From Collinsella sp. (lineage in GTDB: Bacteria; Actinomycetota; Coriobacteriia; Coriobacteriales; Coriobacteriaceae), in NCBI GenBank assembly GCA_018368345.1, contig JAGZEK010000005.1, forward strand, positions 62,001 through 126,000: a stretch of 64,000 nt of DNA, in the 5' to 3' direction. The translations under genes and the position numbers were made by a program. Below the pieces are notes generated by a model. The model had not been told where the DNA came from, searched no databases, and saw nothing but the letters and a program-made list of their open reading frames with translations. The stretch's first letter is position 1. Every line of letters begins with the position of its first letter. Below are positions 1-7,796 of the stretch, piece by piece.

Positions 1-2
1 TC

Positions 3-536
3 AGCAATTACCTCGTTCGCGCACTCATAGGCGCACTCGTGGTTTTGGCCGCCTATGCCCTCCTCGACGCCTGGGACTACGCCGGCCTTTCTACGTGGCT
101 TTCCGGCGCCGGATTTGCCGGCAACACCACCCTGGCGGACGCAGCCATCAAGCTGGTCGTCACGGCGCTCACTCTGGGCGCGGGCTTCCAAGGCGGCGAG
201 GTCACGCCCCTGTTTGGCATCGGTGCGGCACTCGGTGGCTGGTTCGGTTGCCTTACCGGACTCGACCCCAGTTTTCTGGCGGCTCTCGGCATGCTCGGTG
301 TGTTCTGCGCCGGCCTCAACGTGCCCATCACCACCTGCATGATGGCCATCGACCTGTTCCACGGCACGGCCGCCGGGTTCTTTGTCATCGTGGCCTTTAT
401 CAGCTATCTCGTCGGCGGACACCGCGGCGTGTACCCCGCCCAGCGCATCATCTCACCCAAGCGCCGTTCGCTTATTGTGGATGAGGGCGGTACGGTAGCG
501 GATGCTATCGAGCGCCACAACGACCTGATAGAGTAG
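3..536 (+). CDS. ClC-family chloride channel/antiporter, C-terminal part (cut by window start)
   Basis: The reading frame is open from the first bases of the window, so the N-terminus lies outside; 177 codons are visible. The segment is hydrophobic with several membrane helices and contains the ClC selectivity-type signature GGEVTPLFGIGAALGG (in the family, G-x-F/V-x-P), followed by a helix with NVPITTCMMAIDLF. ClC proteins are dimeric membrane channels or Cl-/H+ exchangers. The C-terminus is short, without visible CBS domains, as in the compact bacterial type. Transport mode (channel or antiporter) cannot be decided because the gating-glutamate region is not in the window. Confidence 0.85.
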   Translation, partial: SNYLVRALIGALVVLAAYALLDAWDYAGLSTWLSGAGFAGNTTLADAAIKLVVTALTLGAGFQGGEVTPLFGIGAALGGWFGCLTGLDPSFLAALGMLGVFCAGLNVPITTCMMAIDLFHGTAAGFFVIVAFISYLVGGHRGVYPAQRIISPKRRSLIVDEGGTVADAIERHNDLIE

Positions 537-623
537 ACGTAAGTATTCACCGTGCAGCCACAATCGGGGGCAATTCGACCTGAGCGCGACCGCACCGTCA
601 CGCCATACGCCGGGAGTCGCCCC

Positions 624-1586
624 ATGCACGCAACTGATTTTGGTCGCACGCTCATCATCGCCAACCCAGCCGCCCAGTCGGGCGCCGCACGCGAAGTTGC
701 CGAGCGCCTGCAGCGCTTTTTGGACATGACTGCACGCGCACCCCAGTTTGACCTGGTGCTGACCGAGCGAATGGGACACGCCAAGGAGCTCGCCGCCCAG
801 GCAACGGGCTACCGCACCGTTATCGCCCTTGGTGGCGACGGCGTGATTCACGAAGTCGTCAACGGGCTTATGACGCAGGATGAGGCGATCCGTCCCGCTC
901 TTGCTATCCTACCCGTGGGCTCCGGCAACGATTTTGCCCAGACGCTCGGCATCGACGATTTCTCCGGCAAGGATTTTGGCGCGCTGCTCACCTGCGAGCT
1001 GCAGCGTCAGGACATCGGGCGTATTCGCTCATGGAACCCCGCAAACGGCAGCGGCGAGGCTACCGTTGAGTACTACGACCAAACGCTTTCGGTCGGCATC
1101 GATGCCGCCATCGGCCTGGGCACCACCGAGCTGCGCAAAAAGACGGGCCTCGCCGGCGCTCCGCTCTACACCCTCTCGGGTCTGGAGCAGTTTGGCCTGC
1201 GCTATCGAAACTACCCCATGACCATCAGCTTTGACGGCGCGCCCACCGAACGCGTGCGGGCGATTATCATGGCCATCCAGCTGGGGCCCACCTATGGCTC
1301 TGGCTATCGCATCTGTCCCAACGCCGACCCGTGCGACGGCATGCTCGACGTTTGCTACGCCTGCGGCCCCGTCCCCCGTGCGGTCGCCCTGCCTATGTTC
1401 CTTTCGGCAAAGGACGGCCACCATACCAAGCTGCCGCCGGTTCGCATGCGCCGCTGCCGCCATGCCGAGCTCACCTTTGAGGAGCCCGACTACCCCATTC
1501 AGGCCGACGGCGAGCCCATTGTCGCCTCACGCATCGAGGTCGACATCCTCGCCGGCGCCCTCGAGGTCTGGAACCCAACCCGCTAA
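624..1586 (+). CDS. Diacylglycerol kinase / lipid kinase family protein (YegS/DagK type)
   Basis: A 320-residue protein with the DAGK catalytic signature: GGDG at residues 70-73 followed by HEVVNG, and GSGND at 99-103. Such enzymes phosphorylate diacylglycerol or related lipids with ATP at the inner face of the membrane, recycling lipid released by envelope polymer synthesis. An upstream GTG at 552 is possible, but the ATG at 624 is preceded by GGGAG at good spacing and the upstream 24 residues look non-conserved, so 624 was chosen. The gene begins 87 bases after the ClC gene on the same strand. Lipid substrate is not decidable from sequence. Confidence 0.88.
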   Translation: MHATDFGRTLIIANPAAQSGAAREVAERLQRFLDMTARAPQFDLVLTERMGHAKELAAQATGYRTVIALGGDGVIHEVVNGLMTQDEAIRPALAILPVGSGNDFAQTLGIDDFSGKDFGALLTCELQRQDIGRIRSWNPANGSGEATVEYYDQTLSVGIDAAIGLGTTELRKKTGLAGAPLYTLSGLEQFGLRYRNYPMTISFDGAPTERVRAIIMAIQLGPTYGSGYRICPNADPCDGMLDVCYACGPVPRAVALPMFLSAKDGHHTKLPPVRMRRCRHAELTFEEPDYPIQADGEPIVASRIEVDILAGALEVWNPTR

Positions 1587-1596
1587 CCCCACCTAA

Positions 1597-1661
1597 GTTG
1601 CGGTGAAATAGGGACTGTTTATGCAGCTAAAGCCGCAAAACAGTCCCTATTTCACCGCAAC
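1597..1661. repeat. 65-bp inverted repeat element, copy 1 (GTTGCGGTG ends)
   Basis: A near-perfect palindrome: the left arm starts GTTGCGGTGAAATAGGGACT and the right arm is its reverse complement, 24 paired bases with a loop of about 16. It lies between two convergent genes. Two other copies of exactly 65 bp with the same ends occur at 22151-22215 and 62105-62169. No T-run follows on either strand, so it is not a typical terminator. Confidence 0.85.
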
Positions 1662-1673
1662 GTATTGAGGAGA

Positions 1674-2054
1674 TCATTCCTCACCGCCCGGCTTGCGACG
1701 GTTGGCCTTTTTAATCGCGTTGAAGTGCTTGTCGTTGAGCCTGCGCTGGCGCGATCGCTGTGGCACCTTGGTCTTTACACGTCGGCGCGGCGGACGCCCG
1801 CGACGCTCAAGCTCTGCTCTCAGCTTACGCAAACAGCTCGCGCGATTCTGAAACTGACTACGGCTCTCGCGCGCCGTCACGACAATCCCCGTGGGCCCAT
1901 GCTTCATACGCACCGCCGAGTCCGTCGTGTTCACGCCCTGCCCGCCCGGACCCGTCGCGCGAAACACCTGCACCTCGCAATCGCGCGCCAACTCCTCGAC
2001 CGATATCTCGGCATAGCGCGCATACTCGCGCCATCCCATCTTGTTCTCGTCCAT
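1674..2054 (-). CDS. Release-factor-like protein with GGQ domain (peptidyl-tRNA hydrolysis)
   Basis: A 126-residue protein made only of the class-I release factor catalytic domain: GPGGQGVNTTDSAV with GGQ at residues 37-39, followed by a basic C-terminal tail rich in Arg/Lys. It lacks the codon-recognition domains of RF1/RF2, so it resembles ArfB/YaeJ-type rescue factors, although the NTTDSAV stretch is closer to RF1/RF2 and the residue after GGQ is Gly rather than His. The probable role is hydrolysis of peptidyl-tRNA on stalled ribosomes. The start at 2054 has a strong GGGGAGGTG Shine-Dalgarno. The ATG further upstream (2072) lacks this spacing. Confidence 0.8.
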   Translation of the reverse strand: MDENKMGWREYARYAEISVEELARDCEVQVFRATGPGGQGVNTTDSAVRMKHGPTGIVVTARESRSQFQNRASCLRKLRAELERRGRPPRRRVKTKVPQRSRQRRLNDKHFNAIKKANRRKPGGEE

Positions 2055-2079
2055 ATCAACACCTCCCCTCATACAAAAA

Positions 2080-2110
2080 ATGTGACAAAGGGACAGTCCC
2101 TTTGTCACAT
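2080..2110 (-). terminator. Perfect palindromic terminator downstream of xpt
   Basis: Two 14-base arms (ATGTGACAAAGGGA and its complement) enclose three bases. Read on the minus strand the stem is followed by TTTTTTG, the form of an intrinsic terminator for xpt. It also sits just upstream of the Shine-Dalgarno of the GGQ gene. Confidence 0.8.
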
Positions 2111-2137
2111 CGCATACCAATCGCTTGTGTTGCGCGC

Positions 2138-2716
2138 CTAGGCGAACGTGATTTCGCCGTTCTCGCAGTCCATATCGGCGATACGGGCCAGGCTCTCAAC
2201 GCGGAAGCCGCGCTCGCGGAGCTTATCGCCACCGCCCTGGAAGCCCTTCTCAACGGCGATGCCAATGCCGGCAACCTCGGCACCCGCAGCCTCGCAGATC
2301 TTAATAAGGCCCTCGAGCGCACAGCCGTTGGCCAAAAAGTCGTCGATGATCAGGACCTTGTCGCCCTCGGACAGGAAGCGCTTGCCAACGATGACCGGGT
2401 ACTCCTTTTGCTTGGTAAAGGAGTAGATGGTCGTGGCATACTGCTCGCCGTCGAGGTTGATGGACTGCGCCTTCTTGGCAAAGACCACCGGCACGCCGCC
2501 AAAATGCTGAGCCGCGATGCAAGCCATGCCAATACCCGAAGCCTCGATCGTCAGGATCTTGTTGATCTTGACACCCTCGAACAGACGGGCCCACTCGGCA
2601 CCCATGTGGTCGAACAGCTCAACGTCGCACTGGTGGTTGAGGAAGGCATCAACCTTAAGGACGTTACCGGCCTTTACGATGCCGTCATGGCGAATACGAT
2701 CCTCAAGCTCCTGCAT
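2138..2716 (-). CDS. xpt: Xanthine phosphoribosyltransferase
   Basis: A 192-residue protein, the normal Xpt length, beginning MQELEDRIRHDG. It has the PRPP-binding loop VLIIDDFLANGCA at 121-133 and EASGIGMA near residue 58, both typical of this type-I phosphoribosyltransferase. It converts xanthine and PRPP to XMP in the cytoplasm (purine salvage). The 5' leader on the minus strand has a short hairpin (CGCGG/CCGCG) but no recognisable purine riboswitch core. A strong terminator follows at 2080-2110, so it appears to be a single-gene unit. Confidence 0.93.
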   Translation of the reverse strand: MQELEDRIRHDGIVKAGNVLKVDAFLNHQCDVELFDHMGAEWARLFEGVKINKILTIEASGIGMACIAAQHFGGVPVVFAKKAQSINLDGEQYATTIYSFTKQKEYPVIVGKRFLSEGDKVLIIDDFLANGCALEGLIKICEAAGAEVAGIGIAVEKGFQGGGDKLRERGFRVESLARIADMDCENGEITFA

Positions 2717-2875
2717 GGCGCAACCCCTTCTCGCGGCAACGATACCGCGCGATTAATAAACGTTGTTCGATAGTCTACCACGGACCGACCCCCGCCCGCC
2801 CCACAAGCCACATCGCACCATAAAGCTGCAAGACCAGTAGATAGGCCCGATTCGTGGCAAACCTGCCACCACAAG

Positions 2876-4180
2876 CTAATGGCGGGCGCGCATCCTCGCC
2901 AAACGCACCAATGTGAGCGCAAAGCCCACGGTAGCAACGGCCATCAGCACGTAGAATACCAAACGGAAGCCAAAGAGGAACACGTCCGGACGACCCGCCA
3001 CATAGCTCGTGACCGTCTTGCCCATCGCCGCGCTCGTCTGTCCATACAGGATGCGCGACGCCGCCGTAATACCCAGCGCTATGCCCGCATAGCGCGCCAA
3101 GCTGCTCAAGCTGCCCGCAAAGCCAAGCGCCTCACGCGGAGCCGAACCCATATACAGCGAATTATTGGGACTCTGGAAGATCGACGTGCCGCACGACATA
3201 AACGCGACGCAGCACACAATCATCAAGATGGAAGAGTGCTCGTCAAGCGTGCTCACCGCAAAGATACCGCACACGTACACGCCCAGGCCAACGGCCGTGG
3301 GCGCTTCACAACCAACACGGTCGGACACCGAGCCCGAAAGCGGGCCCACAAAGGCATTCACGACCGGCATCGCCAAAAACAACAGGCCGGAGATATCGGA
3401 GCTAAAGCCGTGGGCATCCTGAAAGTAGAACGGCAGCACAAACTCGGAGGCACCGATACCCACGAACACGATAAGCATGCAAGCCAGGTTAATCGTGAAA
3501 GCCGAGCTCGCAAAGCAGCGACGCGCCGCCTCTGTCAACGGCATAGGGCGTTCGCCAGCCTCCGGCTTCACATGCGGTAGCGTATAGAGTCCCACGATAA
3601 ACGAGATTACGCCAATGGGCAGATTGATAAGGAAGATGCTCTCCCAGGGAAAGCTCGCCACCAGCACGCCGCCGAGCACGGGGCCGCACATCATGCCAAG
3701 AGCCACAAAGGTCGCCAGAATGCCCATGGCACGGCCGCGCTCACGCGCCGGAAACGACTCGGTGATGATGCCCATATTGTTGGCCATCGCGGCGGCACAG
3801 CCAATGCCCTGCACGAAACGCGCCAAGATAAGCACCTCGAGCGAAGCCGAAAGCCCGCAAAGCAACGAGCCACCCGTAAAGACGATTACACCAAGCTGGA
3901 ACACATTCACCTTGCCGCGCACATCGCCCAAGCGGCCAAACGGCAGCATGGCGACGCACGTCGCGAGCAGATACACCGAGCTCACGAGCTGAATGCGGTC
4001 GAGACCCACCCCCAGCTCCTTTTGCATCACGGGCAGCGCCACCGTCACGATGCTCGCATCCAGACACGCCATAAAAGTCATGACGAGCACGGTGAACAGA
4101 ATCGCCCATTTATTCTTACCGTGGGTGTCGCCCTCTAGGGCAATGTGTTCGCGGCGCAGCTGCTCGGCAGTTTTCTCCAT
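2876..4180 (-). CDS. MFS transporter, DHA2 (EmrB/QacA-like) drug exporter family
   Basis: A 434-residue integral membrane protein. Helix 1 is followed by CLDASIVTVALPVMQKEL, a form of the DHA2 motif (LDxTIVNVALP), then RLGDVRGK, the MFS motif A, and GPVLGGVL, the motif C of drug/H+ antiporters. It probably expels small molecules using the proton gradient; the substrate is unknown. The start at 4180 (MEKTAEQL) has an AAAGGAT ribosome site, whereas nine extra codons upstream have none. It is transcribed away from metY with a terminator between them. Length fits 12 to 14 helices. Confidence 0.88.
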   Translation of the reverse strand: MEKTAEQLRREHIALEGDTHGKNKWAILFTVLVMTFMACLDASIVTVALPVMQKELGVGLDRIQLVSSVYLLATCVAMLPFGRLGDVRGKVNVFQLGVIVFTGGSLLCGLSASLEVLILARFVQGIGCAAAMANNMGIITESFPARERGRAMGILATFVALGMMCGPVLGGVLVASFPWESIFLINLPIGVISFIVGLYTLPHVKPEAGERPMPLTEAARRCFASSAFTINLACMLIVFVGIGASEFVLPFYFQDAHGFSSDISGLLFLAMPVVNAFVGPLSGSVSDRVGCEAPTAVGLGVYVCGIFAVSTLDEHSSILMIVCCVAFMSCGTSIFQSPNNSLYMGSAPREALGFAGSLSSLARYAGIALGITAASRILYGQTSAAMGKTVTSYVAGRPDVFLFGFRLVFYVLMAVATVGFALTLVRLARMRARH

Positions 4181-4210
4181 GTATATCCTTTCTATCGTGC
4201 AACGCAAAAA

Positions 4211-4253
4211 CGGGACCCCAATCGCCTACAAACGGACACGATCGGGGTCCCGC
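4211..4253 (-). terminator. Intrinsic terminator after the metY-like gene
   Basis: Arms CGGGACCCC(A/G)ATCG enclose a short loop, with one mismatch. On the minus strand the stem is followed by GTTTTTG. It ends the transcript of the gene at 4322-5605. Confidence 0.75.
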
Positions 4254-4321
4254 CTACGGAATCGGAACTATGAGGACGTCGTCAGCCGAAAAGCCGTTCC
4301 ACGCCTCGCACGCACGCTAGC

Positions 4322-5605
4322 CTAGCACTGCTCGAGCGCCTGCTCAAGGTCGGCAATCAGATCGGCCGTGTCCTCAAGGCCGCACGACAGGCGCACCATG
4401 TCGGCGGAGATGCCGCAGGCGATGAGCTCCTCGTCGTTCATCTGGCGATGGGTGGCGTTTGCCGGGTGCAGGCAGCAGGTGCGGGCATCGGCCACGTGCG
4501 TGGCAATCTGGGCGAGCTTAAGACTCTTCATAAAGGTCTCGGCCGCCGCACGACCACCGGTAAAGCCAAAGCTCACGACGCCGCAGGTACCGTTGGGCAT
4601 GTACTTCTGAGCCATGTCGTAGTACTTGTCGCCCTCCAGGCCCGGATAGCTCACGAAGCGCACTTTGGGGTGGCCCTGCAGGAACTTGGCGACCGCCAGA
4701 CCGTTCTCGCAATGGCGCGGCATACGCACGTGCAGGCTCTCGAGCGAGCTGTTCAGGAAGAACGCCGCCTGCGGGTTCTGCATGGGGCCGAGGTCGCGCA
4801 TGAGCTGCGCGGTAGCCTTGGTAATAAAGGCGCCCTCGCGGCCGAACTTCTCGGCATAGGTCACGCCGTGATAGCTCTCGTCGGGCGTGGTGAGACCCGG
4901 GAACTTGTCTGCATGGGCCATCCAGTCAAACTGGCCGTGGTCGACGATCACGCCACCCAGGTAGGCCGCATGCCCATCCATGTACTTGGTGGTAGAGTGC
5001 GTGACGATGTCGGCGCCCCACTCAAAGGGACGGCACATCACGGGCGTCGGGAAGGTGTTGTCGACCATCAGCGGCACGCCGTGGTCATGCGCGGCCTTGG
5101 CAAAGCGCTCAATATCGAGCACGGCAAGGGCGGGGTTGGCAATCGTCTCGCCAAAGACGAGCTTGGTATTGGGCTCAAAGGCTGCCTCCAGCTCCTCATC
5201 GGTGCAGTCGGGGGCGACAAACGTGCAAGTCACGCCCATGCGGCCCATGGTGTGGGCGAGCAGGTTATACGTACCGCCGTAGATAGCAGAGCTCGCGACC
5301 ACGTGATCACCGGCACCGGCCACGTTAAAGATCGCGAGGAAGTTCGCGGCCATGCCCGAACTCGTGAGCATCGCAGCGGTGCCGCCCTCCATCTCGCAGA
5401 TCTTGGCGGCGACCAGATCGCACGTGGGATTCTGCAGACGGCTGTAGAAGTAGCCCGACTCCTCCAGGTCAAACAGCTTGCCCATGTGCTCGGACGTGTC
5501 GTATTTCCACGTGGTGGACTGGTAGATGGGCACCTGGCGCGGCTCCGCATCGCCCGGTTGATAGCCGCCCTGAACGCACGTGGTACCGATAGTCTGCTCG
5601 CACAT
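4322..5605 (-). CDS. O-acetylhomoserine sulfhydrylase / Cys-Met metabolism PLP enzyme
   Basis: A 427-residue PLP-dependent enzyme of the Cys/Met metabolism family. The PLP lysine lies in HSTTKYMDGH (Lys207); YSRLQNPT near residue 54 and VDNTFPTP near 181 are family motifs. The length and the long insert after the PLP lysine (ADKFPGLTTPDESYHG) match O-acetylhomoserine sulfhydrylases (MetY type), which make homocysteine from O-acetylhomoserine and sulfide. Methionine gamma-lyase activity is an alternative. The ATG at 5605 has GGGAG six bases upstream; a TTG two codons earlier is less likely. The gene stands alone with its own terminator. Confidence 0.85.
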   Translation of the reverse strand: MCEQTIGTTCVQGGYQPGDAEPRQVPIYQSTTWKYDTSEHMGKLFDLEESGYFYSRLQNPTCDLVAAKICEMEGGTAAMLTSSGMAANFLAIFNVAGAGDHVVASSAIYGGTYNLLAHTMGRMGVTCTFVAPDCTDEELEAAFEPNTKLVFGETIANPALAVLDIERFAKAAHDHGVPLMVDNTFPTPVMCRPFEWGADIVTHSTTKYMDGHAAYLGGVIVDHGQFDWMAHADKFPGLTTPDESYHGVTYAEKFGREGAFITKATAQLMRDLGPMQNPQAAFFLNSSLESLHVRMPRHCENGLAVAKFLQGHPKVRFVSYPGLEGDKYYDMAQKYMPNGTCGVVSFGFTGGRAAAETFMKSLKLAQIATHVADARTCCLHPANATHRQMNDEELIACGISADMVRLSCGLEDTADLIADLEQALEQC

Positions 5606-5692
5606 ATCCAACTCCCTTACTTGGGTTTTGTTTTATTCGGTTCACAATACCGCTACCCCGCACCCCTCTCAACCCATCCCGCCGATAGGTTA

Positions 5693-5732
5693 TGGGACAA
5701 ATTAATCAGGTTTATTTGTCCCAAATCTTAAG
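5693..5732. repeat. 40-bp palindromic element, copy A
   Basis: Sequence TGGGACAAATTAATCAG, five variable bases, then TTTGTCCCAAATCTTAAG. The GGGACAAA/TTTGTCCC arms can pair. An almost identical 40-bp copy is at 17740-17779, differing only in the central bases. It lies in the divergent region between the metY-like gene and the C_GCAxxG gene. Confidence 0.8.
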
Positions 5733-5838
5733 AAAGTGTTCGATGGCGAAAAACAATGAGATATGCACTGCGGTCTCGATAAGCGAATGCGCCGGCAAGG
5801 GTACCATAGGCGGGTACACCATGAACAAGGAGACAACG

Positions 5839-6285
5839 ATGAAGCAGATCGATACCACCCAGCTCAACACTGCCGCCTGCCAGGCTCAGGCTGCCGAGTA
5901 CCACGCCCGCGGCTTTAACTGCGCGCAGGCCGTCGCTTGCACGCTCGCGCCCGCTGTGGGGCTCGACCCCCAGATCGCCTTTACCCTCACCGAGGGCTTT
6001 GGCGCCGGCATGGGCGGCATGACCGAGACCTGCGGCGCCATCTCGGGCGCCGTGGCCATCATGGGCTTTGTGATGAGCGAAGGTATGGAAAACCCCAAGA
6101 CCAAGGGCCAGACCTACAAGCTGTCGCGCGAGATTGCCAAGCGCTTTGGCGAGAAGAACACCACGACCGTCTGCGGCACGCTCAAGGGCATCGGCTCGGA
6201 CCAGGGTCCGCTCCGCAGCTGCCCCGGCTGCATCGACGACGCCGTCGACATCGCCTGCGATGTGCTAAAGCAGCTCGCCGAGTAA
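5839..6285 (+). CDS. C_GCAxxG_C_C family protein
   Basis: A 148-residue protein of the C_GCAxxG_C_C family: FNCAQAV near residue 30, TCGAISGAVA near 64, and CPGCIDDAV near the C-terminus provide the conserved cysteines. Family members are suspected redox or metal-binding proteins in anaerobes; the function is not established. The start at 5839 is favoured because AAGGAG stands six bases upstream. The in-frame ATG at 5821 lacks a ribosome site. The gene faces a shared hairpin with the YigZ gene downstream. Confidence 0.82.
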   Translation: MKQIDTTQLNTAACQAQAAEYHARGFNCAQAVACTLAPAVGLDPQIAFTLTEGFGAGMGGMTETCGAISGAVAIMGFVMSEGMENPKTKGQTYKLSREIAKRFGEKNTTTVCGTLKGIGSDQGPLRSCPGCIDDAVDIACDVLKQLAE

Positions 6286-6299
6286 ACGGCGGAAACATA

Positions 6300-6352
6300 A
6301 AACGACGGCCGGCGCGCTTGGGATCCATCCAAAAGCACGCCGGCCGTCGTCG
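6300..6352 (-). terminator. GC-rich hairpin terminator between convergent genes
   Basis: ACGACGGCCGGCG pairs with CGCCGGCCGTCGT around a 25-base loop. On the minus strand it is followed by TTTTATGTTT, so it ends the YigZ transcript, and it may also stop the C_GCAxxG transcript coming from the other side. Confidence 0.75.
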
Positions 6353-6991
6353 TTAGAACTCGGCAAATTCGGGAGCGCCGACCTCGATCTCCTCGCGCCC
6401 CGCCATAAGCTCGCGCATCTTGGCACAAAATGGCTCCTGCTCCCCCGCCTTAAACACCAAATGAATCGTAACGGCATCCGCGTAATCGGTATCCGCAACC
6501 TTGGCACCCGAATCCTGCGCCAAGCGAAGCACCTGCTCGTATTGCGGATAGGCCACACGTACATCAACCGGCACGACGCTCGTCATTTCGACGATCTGCC
6601 CGGCCTCTTGAGCCGCGGCCACCGCCGCCTGCGTCGCCGCGGTATAGGCGCGCACCAAGCCACCGGGCCCTAACAGCGTGCCACCAAAATAACGTGTCAC
6701 AACACAGCATACGTTTTTAAGTCCCGCACCGCGCAGCACCTCGAGCGTCGGCATTCCGCTCGTGCGGCTCGGCTCGCCATCATCGCTCTGGCGCTCGCGT
6801 CCATCGACCAAAATCCACGCGGGAACATTGTGTCGAGCGTCGTAATGACGCTTGCGGACCACCTCGATAAAGGCATTCGCCTCATCCTCGGATTCAATAT
6901 GGACCAGCTGGGCAATAAACCGACTCTTGCGGTCCACAAACTCGCCCGAAACCTCAATATTCGATTGCAGAGTAAAATAGCTGTCCAACAA
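6353..6991 (-). CDS. YigZ/IMPACT family protein
   Basis: A 212-residue protein of the UPF0029/IMPACT family. The N-terminal domain holds SRFIAQ, then DDGEPSRTSG and the long TRYFGGTLLGPGGLVRAY motif (family hallmark), and a C-terminal ferredoxin-like DUF1949 domain follows. Bacterial YigZ is implicated in nucleic-acid or translation-related functions, but the activity is not known. The start is one of two consecutive TTG codons (6991 or 6988) behind GAGGGG; no ATG fits. Its terminator is the hairpin just downstream. Confidence 0.88.
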   Translation of the reverse strand: MLDSYFTLQSNIEVSGEFVDRKSRFIAQLVHIESEDEANAFIEVVRKRHYDARHNVPAWILVDGRERQSDDGEPSRTSGMPTLEVLRGAGLKNVCCVVTRYFGGTLLGPGGLVRAYTAATQAAVAAAQEAGQIVEMTSVVPVDVRVAYPQYEQVLRLAQDSGAKVADTDYADAVTIHLVFKAGEQEPFCAKMRELMAGREEIEVGAPEFAEF

Positions 6992-7107
6992 AGCCCCTCA
7001 ACAACAAGCAAAGCAACAAACAGCCTCAATAATACGGCAAAGGGTGTACCGTTGCCCTCGCCAACAAGAACGGAAACGCCAATGACGCCGTCGCAGCGTC
7101 AACAAGA

Positions 7108-7472
7108 AAGCTGAGTGGGCCGATAAGCCGGGTTCTGTCGTGAACGGTCATTTATCTTGTCTGCACGTTACCGTGCAGCTCCACGCACGCTACCCGAACG
7201 CGGACCGGGCCGGCCCATAGCGTTCCTATTCGCGCTTGCTCCGGATGGGGCTTGCCAAGCCGCCGTGTTGCCACGACGCTGGTGGTCTCTTACACCACCG
7301 TTTCAGCTTTTCCCTTTACGCCTTGCGGCGCAGGTGGGAGTCTTCTTTTCTGCGGCGCTTTCCGTCGGATCACTCCGCCCGGCCGTTAGCCGGCATCCCG
7401 CCCTCTGGAGCCCGGACTTTCCTCACGCGTACTGCATGCAGCACATCGCGCGACCGTCTGGCCCACTCAGCA
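7108..7472 (-). ncRNA. rnpB: RNase P RNA, bacterial class A
   Basis: Read on the minus strand, the RNA begins GAGTGGGCCAGACGG and ends with AGAACCCGGCTTATCGGCCCACTC-type sequence; CTGAGTGGGC (7111-7120) pairs with GCCCACTCAG (7461-7470) to close the P1 helix. The conserved core GAGGAAAGTCCGGGCTCC lies near the 5' end. This is the catalytic RNA that removes 5' leaders from tRNA precursors. About 365 bases, normal for class A. Exact ends are estimated from the P1 pairing. Confidence 0.95.
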
Positions 7473-7568
7473 GTGCAAGAGTGTAACACACCGTTGCCGC
7501 AGGCAATGGCACAACGCAAGCGTTCGACACGATAAACCAAGAACCACACCATGCAGTACAATAGGGTT

Positions 7569-7672
7569 GTCGATGGGCAAGGTCGTCAGTCGAGACGCGA
7601 CCGCGCTCCACACCCCTCCGTCTACTCGGTGTGTTCCCGCCTCCTCCCCGAGGCGGGATGTCGGCATTTTTT
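7569..7672 (+). ncRNA. Candidate C-rich-loop small RNA (6C-like)
   Basis: On the plus strand, a TACAAT -10 box at 7557-7562 is followed by about 100 bases ending in two hairpins and T6 (7667-7672). Hairpin 1 (7609-7633) has arms CACACC/GGTGTG and a loop with CCTCC. Hairpin 2 (7636-7657) has eight-base arms CCCGCCTC/GAGGCGGG and loop CTCCCC. Two C-rich loops in a row recall the actinobacterial 6C RNA class, whose loops can pair with G-rich ribosome sites. No convincing -35 box is seen. The assignment is inferred from layout alone. Confidence 0.45.
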
Positions 7673-7738
7673 CATGCACCGACAACCAAATAGCTTGTGG
7701 ATAGCATGGGCAGCATCATGCATCTTGGCACCAAATGC

Positions 7739-7772
7739 AAAAAGGGACCCGTCCATTGCGGACGGATCCCTT
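7739..7772 (-). terminator. Terminator of rpsA
   Basis: AAGGGATCCGTCC and GGACGGGTCCCTT pair on the minus strand around a five-base loop, followed by TTTTTGC. Confidence 0.8.
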
Positions 7773-7796
7773 AAAACAAGTGATCGTCAAACCGAT

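Noticed and set aside
2717..2875. Purine riboswitch upstream of xpt
   Set aside because: No conserved core (paired loops and junction) was found; only a short hairpin.
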